Below are positions 9,102 to 17,917 of a stretch of 64,000 bases of DNA, piece after piece (positions within the stretch are counted from its first letter, which is position 1; the number at the start of each line of letters is the position of its first letter). Below the pieces are notes generated by a model. That model did not search any database. It had not been told where the DNA came from and saw only the letters and a list, made by a program, of their open reading frames with translations. Both the position numbers and the translations under genes were made by a program. This DNA is from JAFAYN01 sp963733105 (GTDB taxonomy: Bacteria > Gemmatimonadota > Gemmatimonadetes > Longimicrobiales > Longimicrobiaceae), in assembly GCA_963733105.1 (NCBI GenBank), contig CAVTCB010000024.1, forward strand, positions 588,892-652,891, given 5' to 3'.

Positions 9102-10322
9102 ATGCGAAAGATCAACACGCGGAGCTTCCGGCTCGCGACGCGCTCCACCGCCCGCGAGGTCAACCGGCAGATCGTCCTCAACCTGGTGCGCGAGCACCAG
9201 CCGATCTCGCGCGCCGAGCTGGCCCGGCGGATGGAGGTGGCCCGGGGCTCGGTGACCCCCCTGGTCAAGGAGCTGCTCGCCGACGGGCTCATCTACGAGG
9301 GGTCCATGGGGGACACCTCGCGCGGGCGGAAGCCGACGCTCCTGTACGTGCGGACCCGCGACCGGCTGGCGATCGGGGTGGACGTCCGTTCCAGCCGGAC
9401 CTCCGTGATCCTGAGCGACTTCGGCGGGCGGGAGATCGCGGTGGAGACGTTCGGCACCCCCCTCTCGCCCCCGGAGCTGGTGGCGGAGCTGGTCCGCCGC
9501 ATCACCCGCCTGGTGGAGACCCACGGGGAGGTGGGCGAGGTGGAGGGGGTGGGGCTGGTGGTGCCGGGGATGGTGGACCGCTCCACCTCCCTGGTGCTGA
9601 ACGCGCCCACCCTCGGCTGGCGCGACGTGGACCTGCGGGGGGCCCTGGCCGCCGCCATGAAGCTCCCCGTCCACATCGACCGCGACGCGGTGGCGTGCGC
9701 GCTCGCCCACATGTGGCTGAGCCAGGCCGGCGGCGACGGCGTGGACAACTTCGTGTACCTGACCGTCTCCGACGGCGTGGGGACCAGCCTGGTGATCAAC
9801 GGGCAGGTGGTGCGCGGTCAACGGAGCACCGCCGGCGAGTTCGGGCACGTCACCCTGAGCATGGACGGGCCCCGGTGCGCGTGCGGCTCGCGGGGGTGCC
9901 TGGAGGCGTACGCCTCCAACCCCGCCACCATCGCGCGCTACCTGGGCCGGGAGCTGTCGTCCCGCGAAGCGTACGAGCAGCTGCGGGGCGGCGGGCTGGA
10001 GATCACCGACATCATCGCGCGGGCGCGCTCCGGCGACGCGGCGGCGGCGGCGGCGCTGCGGGAGACCGGGCGCTACCTGGGGGTGGGGATCGCCAACATC
10101 ATCAACTCCATCAGCCCGGCCCGGCTGGTGGTGGGCGGCGAGATCACCGCGGCGTGGGACCTGATCGAGCCCGCCGTCCAGGAATCCGTCCGGGAGCGCA
10201 CCCTCACCGCCGCCTCGGCCGCCACCCCCGTCGTGGTGGAGGCCGGCGACAGCTACCTGCGGCTGCGCGGCGCGTCGGCGCTGGTGGTCGCCCCCCTGTT
10301 CGTGGCTCCCCAGGTGGCCTGA
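9102..10322 (+). CDS. ROK-family transcriptional regulator / sugar kinase homologue
   Basis: A 406-residue ROK protein. Residues about 15-75 form a winged helix-turn-helix of the NagC/XylR type (VREHQPISRAELARRMEVA then RGSVTPLVKELLADGLI). Residues about 85-390 form the ROK ATPase fold: the phosphate-binding region IGVDVRSSRTSVILSDFGG, the SDGVGTSLVINGQV segment and the Cys motif CACGSRGCLEAY near 265, where ROK proteins bind zinc. The combination of DNA-binding domain and sugar-kinase fold is that of a repressor responding to a sugar or sugar phosphate. It is divergent from the small peptide gene on its left. Its target cannot be told; neither neighbour is an obvious sugar gene. Confidence 0.88.
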   Translation: MRKINTRSFRLATRSTAREVNRQIVLNLVREHQPISRAELARRMEVARGSVTPLVKELLADGLIYEGSMGDTSRGRKPTLLYVRTRDRLAIGVDVRSSRTSVILSDFGGREIAVETFGTPLSPPELVAELVRRITRLVETHGEVGEVEGVGLVVPGMVDRSTSLVLNAPTLGWRDVDLRGALAAAMKLPVHIDRDAVACALAHMWLSQAGGDGVDNFVYLTVSDGVGTSLVINGQVVRGQRSTAGEFGHVTLSMDGPRCACGSRGCLEAYASNPATIARYLGRELSSREAYEQLRGGGLEITDIIARARSGDAAAAAALRETGRYLGVGIANIINSISPARLVVGGEITAAWDLIEPAVQESVRERTLTAASAATPVVVEAGDSYLRLRGASALVVAPLFVAPQVA

Positions 10323-10363
10323 GCGGACGCCGCGAGTACGGCTGGCTCGAACGGGCCAGCCGC

Positions 10364-10392
10364 TTGACGCCACTTCTTTTTACAGCTACTTT
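10364..10392 (+). promoter_or_regulatory. Candidate sigma-70-type promoter of the HEIGH metallopeptidase gene
   Basis: TTGACG (10364-10369) and TACTTT (10387-10392) are separated by exactly 17 bases, 46 bases ahead of the ATG at 10438, which has its own GGAGGT ribosome binding site. This is one of the better -35/-10 pairs in the window. Confidence 0.5.
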
Positions 10393-10437
10393 CCCGACAG
10401 GAAGTGAGCGTTTCCCTGTGACTCGCGGAGGTGCCCG

Positions 10438-11542
10438 ATGAAACGAGAAGCGATTCGCCCCGGCCTCGCAGTGCTGCTCCTGGCCGCGGCCGTGCTCCCC
10501 GGCTGCGACGGCAGCGAGCCCGTCGGGACGGTGCGGAGCGAGCTCGCACAGGAGGTCGTGGACATGGGCTTCCGCCCCGACATGATCGTCGAGTTCGAGA
10601 ACCACTTCCTGGTCGAGGGAGACATCAAGATCCTGAAGGCGGACCTGCAGAAGCGCATGGCAGGGGCGCAGAGGACCGCCGGCCGTCCGGGCGACCCCCG
10701 CCCGGTACCAGTGGGTGTCGAACAACCTGGTCGGCGCGTCCAAGGTCAGCAACATCAACGTGTACATCGATCCGTCCGTGCCCAACGACTGGGGCTCCGC
10801 CACCCGGGCGGCCATCAACCACTGGAGCAACGTGACGGGCACGGCGGTGCGGTTCGTGGAGATGACCCCCGCCAACATCGTGGTCTCCATGGCCCAGGTG
10901 CAGGACAACCCGATCGCGGAGGCCCTTTTCCCGACCTCCGGCGCGGACCCGGGCGGCACGGTGACCATCGACTCCGACTACTCGACGTGGGGCAACAGCT
11001 CCCAGAAGGTGTTCGTCATGGTCCACGAGCTGGGCCACACCATCGGGTTCCGCCACACCAACTGGCAGGCGCGCGGCGAGTGCGTGGACTGCGGGATCAA
11101 CCTCGGCGCCAACCAGGTCAGCGGGACGCCTCAGACCGACGGGTCCTCGGTGATGAACGGCGGGACCGGTGGGACCTCCTGGTCGAGCTTCAGCTCCAAC
11201 GACCTGCTCGCCATGCGGACCGTCTACCCGTCTCCCGCGGCGCCCACGCTGACCAGCATCGGCACGAACCCCTCCCCGCCCAGGCAGTATCTCTCCTTCA
11301 CGACCACCGCCACGGGATCGGGGTTCAACCCGGCTTCGGCGGAGATCGTGTTCAAGGGCTCGAGCATGTCGAGCTGCCCCACGGAGTGCGTGATCCCCGG
11401 CACCAACTACAGCACGAGGACCTCGACGCAGGTGGTCGGCAACGTCGCCTACAGCATCGCCGGCACGTACAGCGTCTACGTCCGCAACGGTCCCAAGGGG
11501 TACCTGTCGTCTCCGCAGCAGATCACGATCCAGCCGTTCTAG
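10438..11542 (+). CDS. HEIGH-type metallopeptidase lipoprotein (M57/metzincin-like), one frameshift
   Basis: The ATG at 10438 has GGAGGT upstream. The first 26 residues are a lipoprotein signal with lipobox VLPGC. At 10681-10682 the sequence carries one extra G (GCC-G-GCC); removing it joins the N-terminal frame (which ends as a 545-codon nonsense extension) to the real domain starting QWVSNNLVG. The catalytic signature HELGHTIGFRH at about 11029-11061 is the HExxHxxGxxH zinc motif of metzincins, and the rest (DPSVPNDWGSATRAAINHW, SVMNGGTG) fits the dual-action HEIGH peptidase family M57. The last ~95 residues look like an Ig-like or IPT domain. As joined it is about 367 residues, anchored at the cell surface or facing the periplasm. 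Substrate unknown. Confidence 0.8.
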
Positions 11543-11561
11543 CGGACCGGCGCCGGTCCGC
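11542..11561 (+). terminator. Perfect 20-base palindrome after the metallopeptidase gene
   Basis: GCGGACCGGC is followed directly by its reverse complement, beginning at the last base of the stop codon. It could fold as an 8-bp stem with a 4-base loop. There is no T-run after it, so it is only a possible non-canonical terminator or RNA 3' end stabiliser. Confidence 0.35.
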
Positions 11562-11639
11562 CCCCGCGGACCGGCTCCCTCCGTTCTCCCTCCCGCCACG
11601 GCCGTGGAGAGCGCACTGGCCGGACCCTCCCCTCCGGGT

Positions 11640-11652
11640 TAGAATCCTACCA
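11640..11652 (+). promoter_or_regulatory. Candidate -10 element giving a leaderless M24 peptidase mRNA
   Basis: TAGAAT (11640-11645) lies with its last base 7 bases before the A of the ATG at 11652, the normal distance from -10 to transcription start. No ribosome binding site lies between. A weak -35 (TGGCCG, 11617-11622) is at 17-base spacing. This implies a leaderless transcript. Confidence 0.4.
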
Positions 11653-12836
11653 TGCTTTCACCCGCATCGCTGTCCGCGCTGCACGCCGCCTTTCCCCGGC
11701 TGGCGGAGCCCGTGGACGGCTGGCTGCTCTTCGACTTCCGCGGCATCAACCCGATCATGGCCGCCCTGGTCGGGCCCGAGGTGGTGGGGTCGCGCCGCGC
11801 CTTCGTCTTCGTCCCGCGCGAGGGCGACCCGACCGCGCTGGTGCACTCCGTGGACGCGGAGCTGTGGGCCGCGTGGCCGGCGGCCTGGCGCAGGATCGTG
11901 TGGGTGCACCGCGACGAGCTGGCCCGCGAGCTGGCCGCGCTGGTCGGCGGGCGGACGGTGGCCATGGAGTACTCCCCCCGCGGCGACGTTCCGTACGGCG
12001 ACTACGTCCCCGGCGGCATCCTGGAGATGGTGCGCGCCGCCGGCGCCACCCCGGCGTCCTCCACCGAGCTGGTGACGCGCGTCTGCTCGGTGTGGACGGA
12101 GGACGACCTGGCCAGCCACCTCCGCGCCGCCGAGGCGGTCGCCGCCATCGCGCGCGGCGCGCTCTCCCTCGCGGGGGAGCGGGCGCGCACCGCGGAGCCC
12201 GCCACCGAGCACGAGCTGACCGCGTGGGTGCTGGACGCGTTCGACCGCGCCGGGCTGGTGACCGAGTCGTCCCCCAGCGTGTCGTACGGGGCCAACGCCG
12301 CGCGCGTCCACTACGAGGCCACGGCGGAGGGCTCCGCGCCCATCGTCCCCGGCGCGCTCCTCCTCCTGGACCTGTGGGCCAGGGAGCCCGGGGGGGTCTA
12401 CGCCGACCAGACGTGGATGGCCTCCGTCGGCCCCCCCTCGGAGCGGGCCGTGGAGCTGTGGACCGTGGTGCGCGACGCCCGCGACGCCGCGCTCGACCTG
12501 CTGCGCGCCCGGCTGGCGGCGGGCGAGCCGGTCCACGGCGCCGAGGCCGACCGGGCGGCGCGCGCGGTGATCGCCGGAGCCGGCCACGCCGGCCGCATCC
12601 TGGGCCGCACCGGCCACTCCATCGACCGCATGGGGCTGCACGGCTTCGGCCCCACCATCGACGACACGGAAAGCTTCGACCTGCGGCTCGTCCTCCCGGG
12701 CGTGGGCTTCTCCGTGGAGCCGGGCATCTACGTCCCCGGGGAGATCGGGGTGCGCAGCGAGGTGAACTGCCACGCCCGCGCCGACGGCCTGGACGTCACC
12801 CCCGGCGACTACCAGAACGACCTGATCGTGATCTAG
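11652..12836 (+). CDS. M24-family metallopeptidase (Xaa-Pro aminopeptidase-like)
   Basis: A 394-residue cytosolic protein with the two-domain creatinase/prolidase layout. Residues about 1-150 are the N-terminal creatinase-type domain; residues about 155-394 are the pita-bread catalytic domain. The five metal ligands can be placed: Asp in LLLLDLWA, Asp in VYADQTW, His in GRTGHSIDRMGLHG, Glu in FSVEPGIYVPG and Glu in GVRSEVNCH. It would remove an N-terminal residue next to proline, or cleave Xaa-Pro dipeptides. There is no signal peptide. The gene sits between two secreted hydrolases, but the 21-base gap to the next ATG is the only sign of an operon. Family is certain; the exact peptide preference is not. 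Confidence 0.9.
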   Translation: MLSPASLSALHAAFPRLAEPVDGWLLFDFRGINPIMAALVGPEVVGSRRAFVFVPREGDPTALVHSVDAELWAAWPAAWRRIVWVHRDELARELAALVGGRTVAMEYSPRGDVPYGDYVPGGILEMVRAAGATPASSTELVTRVCSVWTEDDLASHLRAAEAVAAIARGALSLAGERARTAEPATEHELTAWVLDAFDRAGLVTESSPSVSYGANAARVHYEATAEGSAPIVPGALLLLDLWAREPGGVYADQTWMASVGPPSERAVELWTVVRDARDAALDLLRARLAAGEPVHGAEADRAARAVIAGAGHAGRILGRTGHSIDRMGLHGFGPTIDDTESFDLRLVLPGVGFSVEPGIYVPGEIGVRSEVNCHARADGLDVTPGDYQNDLIVI

Positions 12837-12857
12837 CCCGCCCCTTTCCCGCGTTCC

Positions 12858-14057
12858 ATGATCGATCCCCGTCCCTCCCTCCACGCCGCCGCCGCGTCCC
12901 GCGCCGGCGTGGGCACGCTCTCGCTCCTCCTGCTGGGGTCCGTCCCCGCGGGCGCGCATCTCACCCTCCGCCTCGACGGCGTCCCCGCCGGCACCCCCGC
13001 GGGCGCCGCCGTCTACGTGGCGGGCACCTTCAATCGCTGGAACCCCGCCGACCCGGCCTACCGGCTGGCGGCGCGGGGCAGGGGGTACGCCCTCGCGCTC
13101 CCCGACTCCGTCCGCGGGCCGGTGGAGTTCAAGTTCACGCTGGGGTCGTGGGATACGGTGGAGACGGACGCCTCGGGCGGCGCCGTCGCGAACCGCGCCT
13201 TCACCGCGCCGGCCGCCGGGGCGGCCGCCTACACCGGGAGCGTCGCGGCGTGGCGCGACCCGGCGACGGCGCCGCGCCCCGCGTCCACCGCCTCGCCGTC
13301 GGTGTCGGTGCTGGACGCCGCGTTCGCGATCCCGCAGCTCGGACGGACGCGCCGCGTGTGGATCTATCTCCCCCCCGGCTACGCCGCGTCGGACCGGCGC
13401 TACCCCGTGCTCTACATGCAGGACGGGCAGAACGTGTTCGACGCCGCCACCAGCTACGCCGGCGAGTGGGGCGTGGACGAGGCGCTCGACTCCCTGCACG
13501 CCGCGGGGGACCCGGGCGTCATCGTGGTGGCCGTGGACAACGGCCAGCAGAGCCGCATCGACGAGTACTCCCCGTGGGCGCACCCGCGGCACGGGGGCGG
13601 CGAGGGGGACCGGTACGTGGACTTCCTCGCGGAGACGCTCAAGCCCTGGATCGACCGGCGCTTTCGCACCCTCCCCGGCAGTGAGGCCACCGGGGTGATG
13701 GGGTCCAGCATGGGCGGGCTGATCTCGCTCCACGCCGCGCTCCGGCGCCCCGACGTGTTCGGGCGGGTGGGGGTGCTCTCGCCCTCGCTCTGGTTCAGCG
13801 ATTCCGTGTACGAGGGCGTCCACTCGGCGCGCGCCGGCCAGCGGTGGTACTTCGCCAGCGGTGGGCGGGAGGGGGCGCCGGCGGAACCGGGCGTGGTGGT
13901 CCGCGACCAGCAGCGGATGGTCGACGCGCTCGCGGCGGCGGGGCTCCGGGTCGGCACGGACGTCCACGCGTCGGCCCCGGAGGACGGGGAGCACGCCGAG
14001 TGGTTCTGGCGTCGCGAGTTCCCGGCCGCGTACCGGTGGCTGTTCGAGCGCCCGTAG
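12858..14057 (+). CDS. Secreted esterase-like alpha/beta hydrolase with N-terminal CBM48-like domain
   Basis: A 399-residue protein with a hydrophobic N-terminus (LLLLGSVPAGAH, about residues 22-33) that looks like a signal peptide. Residues about 35-125 resemble a carbohydrate-binding Ig-like domain (VYVAGTFNRWNPADPAYRL then VEFKFTLGSWDTVE), as in CBM20/CBM48 modules before esterases. Residues about 150-395 are an esterase-D-type hydrolase: RVWIYLPPGYAASDRRYPVL, nucleophile elbow GSSMGG, and a likely catalytic His in DGEHAEWFWRREF. It would act on an ester or glycosyl ester outside the cytoplasm. The stop is 7 bases from the stop of the convergent next gene. Confidence 0.85.
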   Translation: MIDPRPSLHAAAASRAGVGTLSLLLLGSVPAGAHLTLRLDGVPAGTPAGAAVYVAGTFNRWNPADPAYRLAARGRGYALALPDSVRGPVEFKFTLGSWDTVETDASGGAVANRAFTAPAAGAAAYTGSVAAWRDPATAPRPASTASPSVSVLDAAFAIPQLGRTRRVWIYLPPGYAASDRRYPVLYMQDGQNVFDAATSYAGEWGVDEALDSLHAAGDPGVIVVAVDNGQQSRIDEYSPWAHPRHGGGEGDRYVDFLAETLKPWIDRRFRTLPGSEATGVMGSSMGGLISLHAALRRPDVFGRVGVLSPSLWFSDSVYEGVHSARAGQRWYFASGGREGAPAEPGVVVRDQQRMVDALAAAGLRVGTDVHASAPEDGEHAEWFWRREFPAAYRWLFERP

Positions 14058-14064
14058 TACTCGC

Positions 14065-14886
14065 TCACCGCCCCGCGATGGCGGCCAGGTAGCGCGCGGC
14101 CGAGCGCGCCATGGCGGCCTTGGCGTCCCGCTCCACGTGCAGGTCCCACCAGGCCCCGTATACGCGGTCGTACTCCAGCGGCTCCGTCGCGGCGACGATC
14201 CGCGCCACGCTCGCCGCGTCCAGCGGGATCAGGTTGGGGTAGCTGCGCATGAAGCTGACGTGACGCCGGTCGGGCACCACCTGGATCACGTCGCCGGTGA
14301 GGAGCGCGCCGCGCCCCTCCGCGCCGGCGGGCCAGTGCAGCACCGTCCCCCCCTCGAAGTGCCCGCCGCAGCGCACCAGCCTCACCTCCTCCAGCCCCAG
14401 GTCGTCCAGGCCGCGCGTCTCCCCCTCCCAGAAGCGGACCGCCGGGTCGGGGCGCATCACCCACTCCCGGTCGTCGGCGTGGAGGAGAACCGGGCACCCG
14501 AGCTCGCGCGCCCACTCCACCATGGTCGTGTAGTAGTGCGGGTGCGAGATCGCGACGGCCCGGAGCCCGCCGAGCGCGCGGACCACGTCCGCGGTGCCGT
14601 CGTCCAGCAGCGCGATGCAGTCCCAGAGCACGTTCCCGCCGGGTGTGCGCACCAGGAGGGCGCGCTGGCCGATCGCGAAGCTCGGCTCCGTGCCGATCCC
14701 GTAGAGGTCCGGCTCGATGCGCTGGACCACGTTGCGGTGCGTCCGCCGGAGCGCTTCCAGCGTGGTCCACCGCTGCCCCTCCGGGGGGACCCACTGCCGC
14801 TCGTCCTCGCAGACCGGGCAGGCGGCCGGCACGGCGGCCGACGCGGCGAACTGGGTGCCGCAGGTGGCGCAGATGGAGTGCTGCAT
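14065..14886 (-). CDS. Metallo-beta-lactamase-fold hydrolase with N-terminal zinc ribbon
   Basis: A 273-residue protein. Residues 6-28 hold two CxxC pairs (CATC and CPVC) spaced as a zinc ribbon; the rest is an MBL-fold domain. The strand LLVRTPGGNVLWDCIALLDD and the motif SHPHYY (about residue 143) stand where the HxHxDH loop of active enzymes would be, but Asp and the second His pair are not present in the standard form, so its metal site is unusual or reduced. Downstream, CGGHFEGGTVLHW and LLTGDVIQV match the later MBL metal-binding loops. The ATG at 14886 was chosen because it precedes the zinc ribbon. It is divergent from the ABC-F gene and shares its promoter region. Substrate unknown. 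Confidence 0.82.
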   Translation of the reverse strand: MQHSICATCGTQFAASAAVPAACPVCEDERQWVPPEGQRWTTLEALRRTHRNVVQRIEPDLYGIGTEPSFAIGQRALLVRTPGGNVLWDCIALLDDGTADVVRALGGLRAVAISHPHYYTTMVEWARELGCPVLLHADDREWVMRPDPAVRFWEGETRGLDDLGLEEVRLVRCGGHFEGGTVLHWPAGAEGRGALLTGDVIQVVPDRRHVSFMRSYPNLIPLDAASVARIVAATEPLEYDRVYGAWWDLHVERDAKAAMARSAARYLAAIAGR

Positions 14887-14931
14887 GCGTCCGTGGGCGA
14901 GGTGCGGGGGATCGGCGGACCGCCTCCGCGC

Positions 14932-14944
14932 TATTATATTGTGG
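14932..14944. promoter_or_regulatory. Bidirectional -10 region between MBL-fold and ABC-F genes
   Basis: On the minus strand this reads as a perfect TATAAT (complement of 14933-14938); on the plus strand TATATT occupies 14935-14940, ending 5 bases before the ABC-F ATG. The same 12-mer ATTATATTGTGG recurs at 25579-25590 upstream of another gene. Confidence 0.5.
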
Positions 14945-14945
14945 G

Positions 14946-16616
14946 ATGATCTCCGTATCCAACCTATCGAAAGAGTTCGGCGACCGGGTCCTGTTCGCCG
15001 ACGCATCGTTCCAGCTCAATCCGGGAGAGCGCTACGGCATCGTGGGCGCCAACGGGTCGGGCAAGACCACGCTCCTCAGCATCCTGAGCGGCGACGCCCC
15101 GGCCAGCGGCGGCACCGTCTCCATACCGAAGTCGGCGCGGCTGGGAGTGCTGCGCCAGGACCAGTTCCTCTACGAGGACCAGGAGGTCCTGGGCGTGGCG
15201 CTGATGGGGAACCCGGAGCTGTGGGACGCCATGGTGGAGAAGGAGGCGCTCCTCGCCCGGGCCCACGAGCACTTCGACGCCGACCGCTTCTCGGAGCTGG
15301 AGGAGACGGTGCAGCGGCACGACGGCTACACCGCCGAGGCCCGCGCCGCCACCATCCTGGAGGGGCTCGGCCTCCCCGCGGAGGTGCACCGCAAGCCGCT
15401 CTCCACCCTCTCCGGCGGCTTCAAGCTCCGGGTGCTCCTGGCCCAGGTGCTGGCGGGCGCCCCGGACGTGCTCCTCCTGGACGAGCCCACCAACCACCTG
15501 GACATCCTCTCCATCCGCTGGCTGGAGCTGTTCCTCCAGGACTTCGAGGGCCCGGTCGCGGTGATCTCGCACGACCACCGCTTCCTGGACAACGTGGCCA
15601 CTCACATCCTGGACGTGGACTACCAGACGGCCACGCTCTACCGGGGGAACTACACCTCCTTCCTGGAGCAGAAGGTGGAGGACCGGGAGCGGAAGGAGAA
15701 GGAGATCGAGGGGCGGCAGAAGGAGATCGCCCACCACCAGAAGTTCGTGGACCGCTTCAAGGCCAAGGCGAGCAAGGCCCGGCAGGCGCAGAGCAAGCTG
15801 CGCATGATCGAGCGCAAGGCGGAGGAGCTGGAGGAGCTCCCCGGGAGCTCGCGGCGCTACCCCAAGTTCCGCTTCGAGCAGCGGCGCGAGAGCGGGCGCG
15901 ACGTGCTCAAGATCAAGGGGATCAGGAAGGCGTTCGGGGAGAAGGAGGTGCTTCCCGGGGTGGACCTCCACGTCCGCCGGGGCGACCGTCTGGTGATCAT
16001 GGGGCCCAACGGGATCGGCAAGTCCACGCTCCTCAAGATCATCATGGGCGAGCTGCAGCCCGACGCGGGGGAGGTGGAGTGGGGGTACGAGGCGCACCGG
16101 GGCTACTTCGCGCAGGACCACCACGAGCAGCTGGGCGACCTGGGGGGTACGGCGGAGCAGTGGCTCTGGAACTTCTGCCCGGGGAAGGACCGCGGCTTCG
16201 TGCGCTGGCACCTGGGGCTGATGCTCTTCTCGGGCGACGACGGCGAGAAGCGCCTCTCGGCCCTCTCGGGGGGCGAGGCGGCGCGGCTGGTGTTCAGCCG
16301 GCTGGCGCTGGAGCAGCCCAACGTGCTGGTGCTGGACGAGCCCACCAACCACCTGGACCTGGAGTCGATCGAGGCGCTGGTGGCGGGGCTGCGGAACTAC
16401 GAGGGGACGCTGATCCTGGTGTCGCACGACCGGTGGTTCGTGGGCCAGCTCGCCACGCGGGTGCTGGAGATCAGTCCCTCGGGGATCCGCGACTACATGG
16501 GCACCTACGAGGAGTACGTCCACGCCTGCGGCGACGACCACCTGGACGCGGACACGGTGGTGCTCAAGGCGAAGCGCGAGGACAGGAAGGGGCGGAAGAC
16601 GGAGCCGGTGGGGTGA
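14946..16616 (+). CDS. ABC-F family ATPase (EttA/YbiT/Uup type)
   Basis: A 556-residue soluble protein with two ABC ATPase domains and no membrane segment. Domain 1: Walker A GANGSGKTT (about 36), signature LSGGFKLRVLLAQ, Walker B LLLDEPTNHLD. Then comes a charged, Lys/Glu-rich linker (about residues 245-300), which in ABC-F proteins reaches the ribosomal P site. Domain 2: Walker A GPNGIGKST, signature LSGGEAARLVFSR, Walker B VLDEPTNHLD. ABC-F proteins act on stalled ribosomes or protect them from antibiotics. Upstream lies only 5 bases after a -10-like TATATT, so translation is probably leaderless. Whether it is housekeeping (YbiT-like) or an antibiotic resistance type cannot be decided; no antibiotic gene is adjacent. 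Confidence 0.95.
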   Translation: MISVSNLSKEFGDRVLFADASFQLNPGERYGIVGANGSGKTTLLSILSGDAPASGGTVSIPKSARLGVLRQDQFLYEDQEVLGVALMGNPELWDAMVEKEALLARAHEHFDADRFSELEETVQRHDGYTAEARAATILEGLGLPAEVHRKPLSTLSGGFKLRVLLAQVLAGAPDVLLLDEPTNHLDILSIRWLELFLQDFEGPVAVISHDHRFLDNVATHILDVDYQTATLYRGNYTSFLEQKVEDRERKEKEIEGRQKEIAHHQKFVDRFKAKASKARQAQSKLRMIERKAEELEELPGSSRRYPKFRFEQRRESGRDVLKIKGIRKAFGEKEVLPGVDLHVRRGDRLVIMGPNGIGKSTLLKIIMGELQPDAGEVEWGYEAHRGYFAQDHHEQLGDLGGTAEQWLWNFCPGKDRGFVRWHLGLMLFSGDDGEKRLSALSGGEAARLVFSRLALEQPNVLVLDEPTNHLDLESIEALVAGLRNYEGTLILVSHDRWFVGQLATRVLEISPSGIRDYMGTYEEYVHACGDDHLDADTVVLKAKREDRKGRKTEPVG

Positions 16617-16678
16617 CGGGGGGGCGGGGCCGCGGCACTCCACGGCTGGGTCCGACTCTCGGTTCGGAGGCGGGGAAG

Positions 16679-17074
16679 CTAAGGCCGTCCGGGAGGACGA
16701 AGGCCGGGGTCCCTCCGCCGCCTGCGCGGAACGAGCTCGGCCGCCATGAATGCCAGGGCGGCTCCGGCCACGATCCCCGCTACATCGTGCCAGTCGAAGT
16801 AGTGTCCTTGTCCGCGATCCTGCTCGATCTCGCGCAGCAGCTGCCCCCCGAGAACGGCCAGGCACCCACCACGGAAGCTGCCCGAGCCCGGCTCCGCCCA
16901 GGCCGCCATCATGCAGACGAGCGCGAAGGCGGCAAGGAAGCTTGGCGTCCAGTCGAGAACGCTTCTGCCCGGCACGGCGTGTACATACGCCCAGGGACGG
17001 ATCCACAACTGGACGACCCGAGTCACCCCGATACTCAAGCCGAAGGCGGACAGCCAGATCCACTTTCTACTCAT
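16679..17074 (-). CDS. Small membrane protein, VanZ-like
   Basis: A 131-residue protein with about four hydrophobic segments (near residues 5-25, 40-62, 70-80 and 98-115) and a basic C-terminus. The segment HYFDWHDVAGIVAGAALAF resembles the WD..DxxxNxxGxxxG end of VanZ-like proteins, but the match is loose. The ATG at 17074 has GGAG 8 bases upstream. It is convergent with the ABC-F gene (62 bases between stops) and has no obvious partner. About 170 bases separate it from the divergent methyltransferase; I see no clear promoter there. Function unknown. Confidence 0.6.
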   Translation of the reverse strand: MSRKWIWLSAFGLSIGVTRVVQLWIRPWAYVHAVPGRSVLDWTPSFLAAFALVCMMAAWAEPGSGSFRGGCLAVLGGQLLREIEQDRGQGHYFDWHDVAGIVAGAALAFMAAELVPRRRRRDPGLRPPGRP

Positions 17075-17242
17075 GTCTCACTCTCCGACGTGCTCGCCGA
17101 ATACCGAGCCCGGCGGTGAATCGGCAGGGTGTGCGTGGCGGGGTGATCGGTCGGAGGGCGTGCGGGACGCGGTCATGTACTGCCGTGCTGGTCGATAAGC
17201 CGGACGGAAGCTGCGCACCCCAAGCGCGGAGCGCAAGGATCA

Positions 17243-17884
17243 TTGCCCCACCGATACTCCCTGATCGGGTCCGCCGGGCTCCATGGCTCCAGCAGCCGAG
17301 TCCACGGACGGAGCGGCTCCGCCGGGCCGGGTGAGGCGGCTTTGACGCACCGCGACGCGGTCGCCCTGCTCCGGGCCGCAGTGTCCTCGGCGGAGGGCGA
17401 GACGTGGGCGGACCTGGGTGCGGGTACCGGTACCTTCACGCGAGCGCTCACGGCGCTGCTGGGGCCGGAGGGGCGCGTCTTCGCGGTGGACGCCGACGGC
17501 GGGGCGCTCGACGCCGTCCGCGCCTGGGCCGCGACGGCCCACGGCGCTACCGCCGTCACGGTCGTCCACGCGGACGTCACGGGTCCGCTGGAGCTGCCGC
17601 CGCTGGACGGCGTGGTCATGGCGAACGTGCTCCACTTCGTGCGCGACGCGGAGCCCTCCCTGGCGCTCGCGTCGTCGTACCTGCGGCCGGGCGGGCGCCT
17701 GGTGCTGATCGAGTACGAGGGGCGGCGGCCGGGGCCGTGGACGCCGTACCCGGTCTCCGCCGCGCGCTTCCGCGACCTGGCCGCCGCTGCGGGGCTGTCG
17801 CCGCCGGAGGTGGTGGCGAGGCGCCCCTCCGCGTTCGGTGGGGAGATCTACGTAGCCGTGGCGGCGCGGAATCGGATCGGATGA
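17243..17884 (+). CDS. Class I SAM-dependent methyltransferase
   Basis: A 213-residue soluble protein with the Rossmann methyltransferase motifs: motif I WADLGAGTGTFTRAL (about residue 54), the acidic residue of motif II in VFAVDADGGAL, motif post-II ADVTGPLELPPLDGVVMANV, and LRPGGRLVLIEYEG as motif IV/V. It resembles UbiE/Methyltransf_11-type enzymes. The start is uncertain: I use the TTG at 17243 because AAGGA lies just upstream, but a later TTG at 17341 would still leave the complete fold. Convergent with the next gene, sharing a strong hairpin at the end. Substrate unknown. Confidence 0.78.
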   Translation: MPHRYSLIGSAGLHGSSSRVHGRSGSAGPGEAALTHRDAVALLRAAVSSAEGETWADLGAGTGTFTRALTALLGPEGRVFAVDADGGALDAVRAWAATAHGATAVTVVHADVTGPLELPPLDGVVMANVLHFVRDAEPSLALASSYLRPGGRLVLIEYEGRRPGPWTPYPVSAARFRDLAAAAGLSPPEVVARRPSAFGGEIYVAVAARNRIG

Positions 17885-17915
17885 AGCCCCCGGGAGCGAG
17901 TCTCCCGGGGGCTTC
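17883..17915. terminator. Bidirectional terminator hairpin
   Basis: A perfect 14-bp stem (17883-17896 with 17902-17915, loop CGAGT) lies exactly between the stop codons of two convergent genes. The T-runs are short on both sides, but position and stem strength support termination in both directions. Confidence 0.75.
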
Positions 17916-17917
17916 GT

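Noticed and set aside
10684..12075. Extension of the HEIGH peptidase first frame to 12075
   Set aside because: After 10681 this frame is nonsense and runs through the next gene; the real domain is in the neighbouring frame.
14065..14886. Assigning the MBL-fold protein as a glyoxalase II or beta-lactamase
   Set aside because: The HxHxDH motif is not in standard form and the zinc ribbon is not found in those groups.
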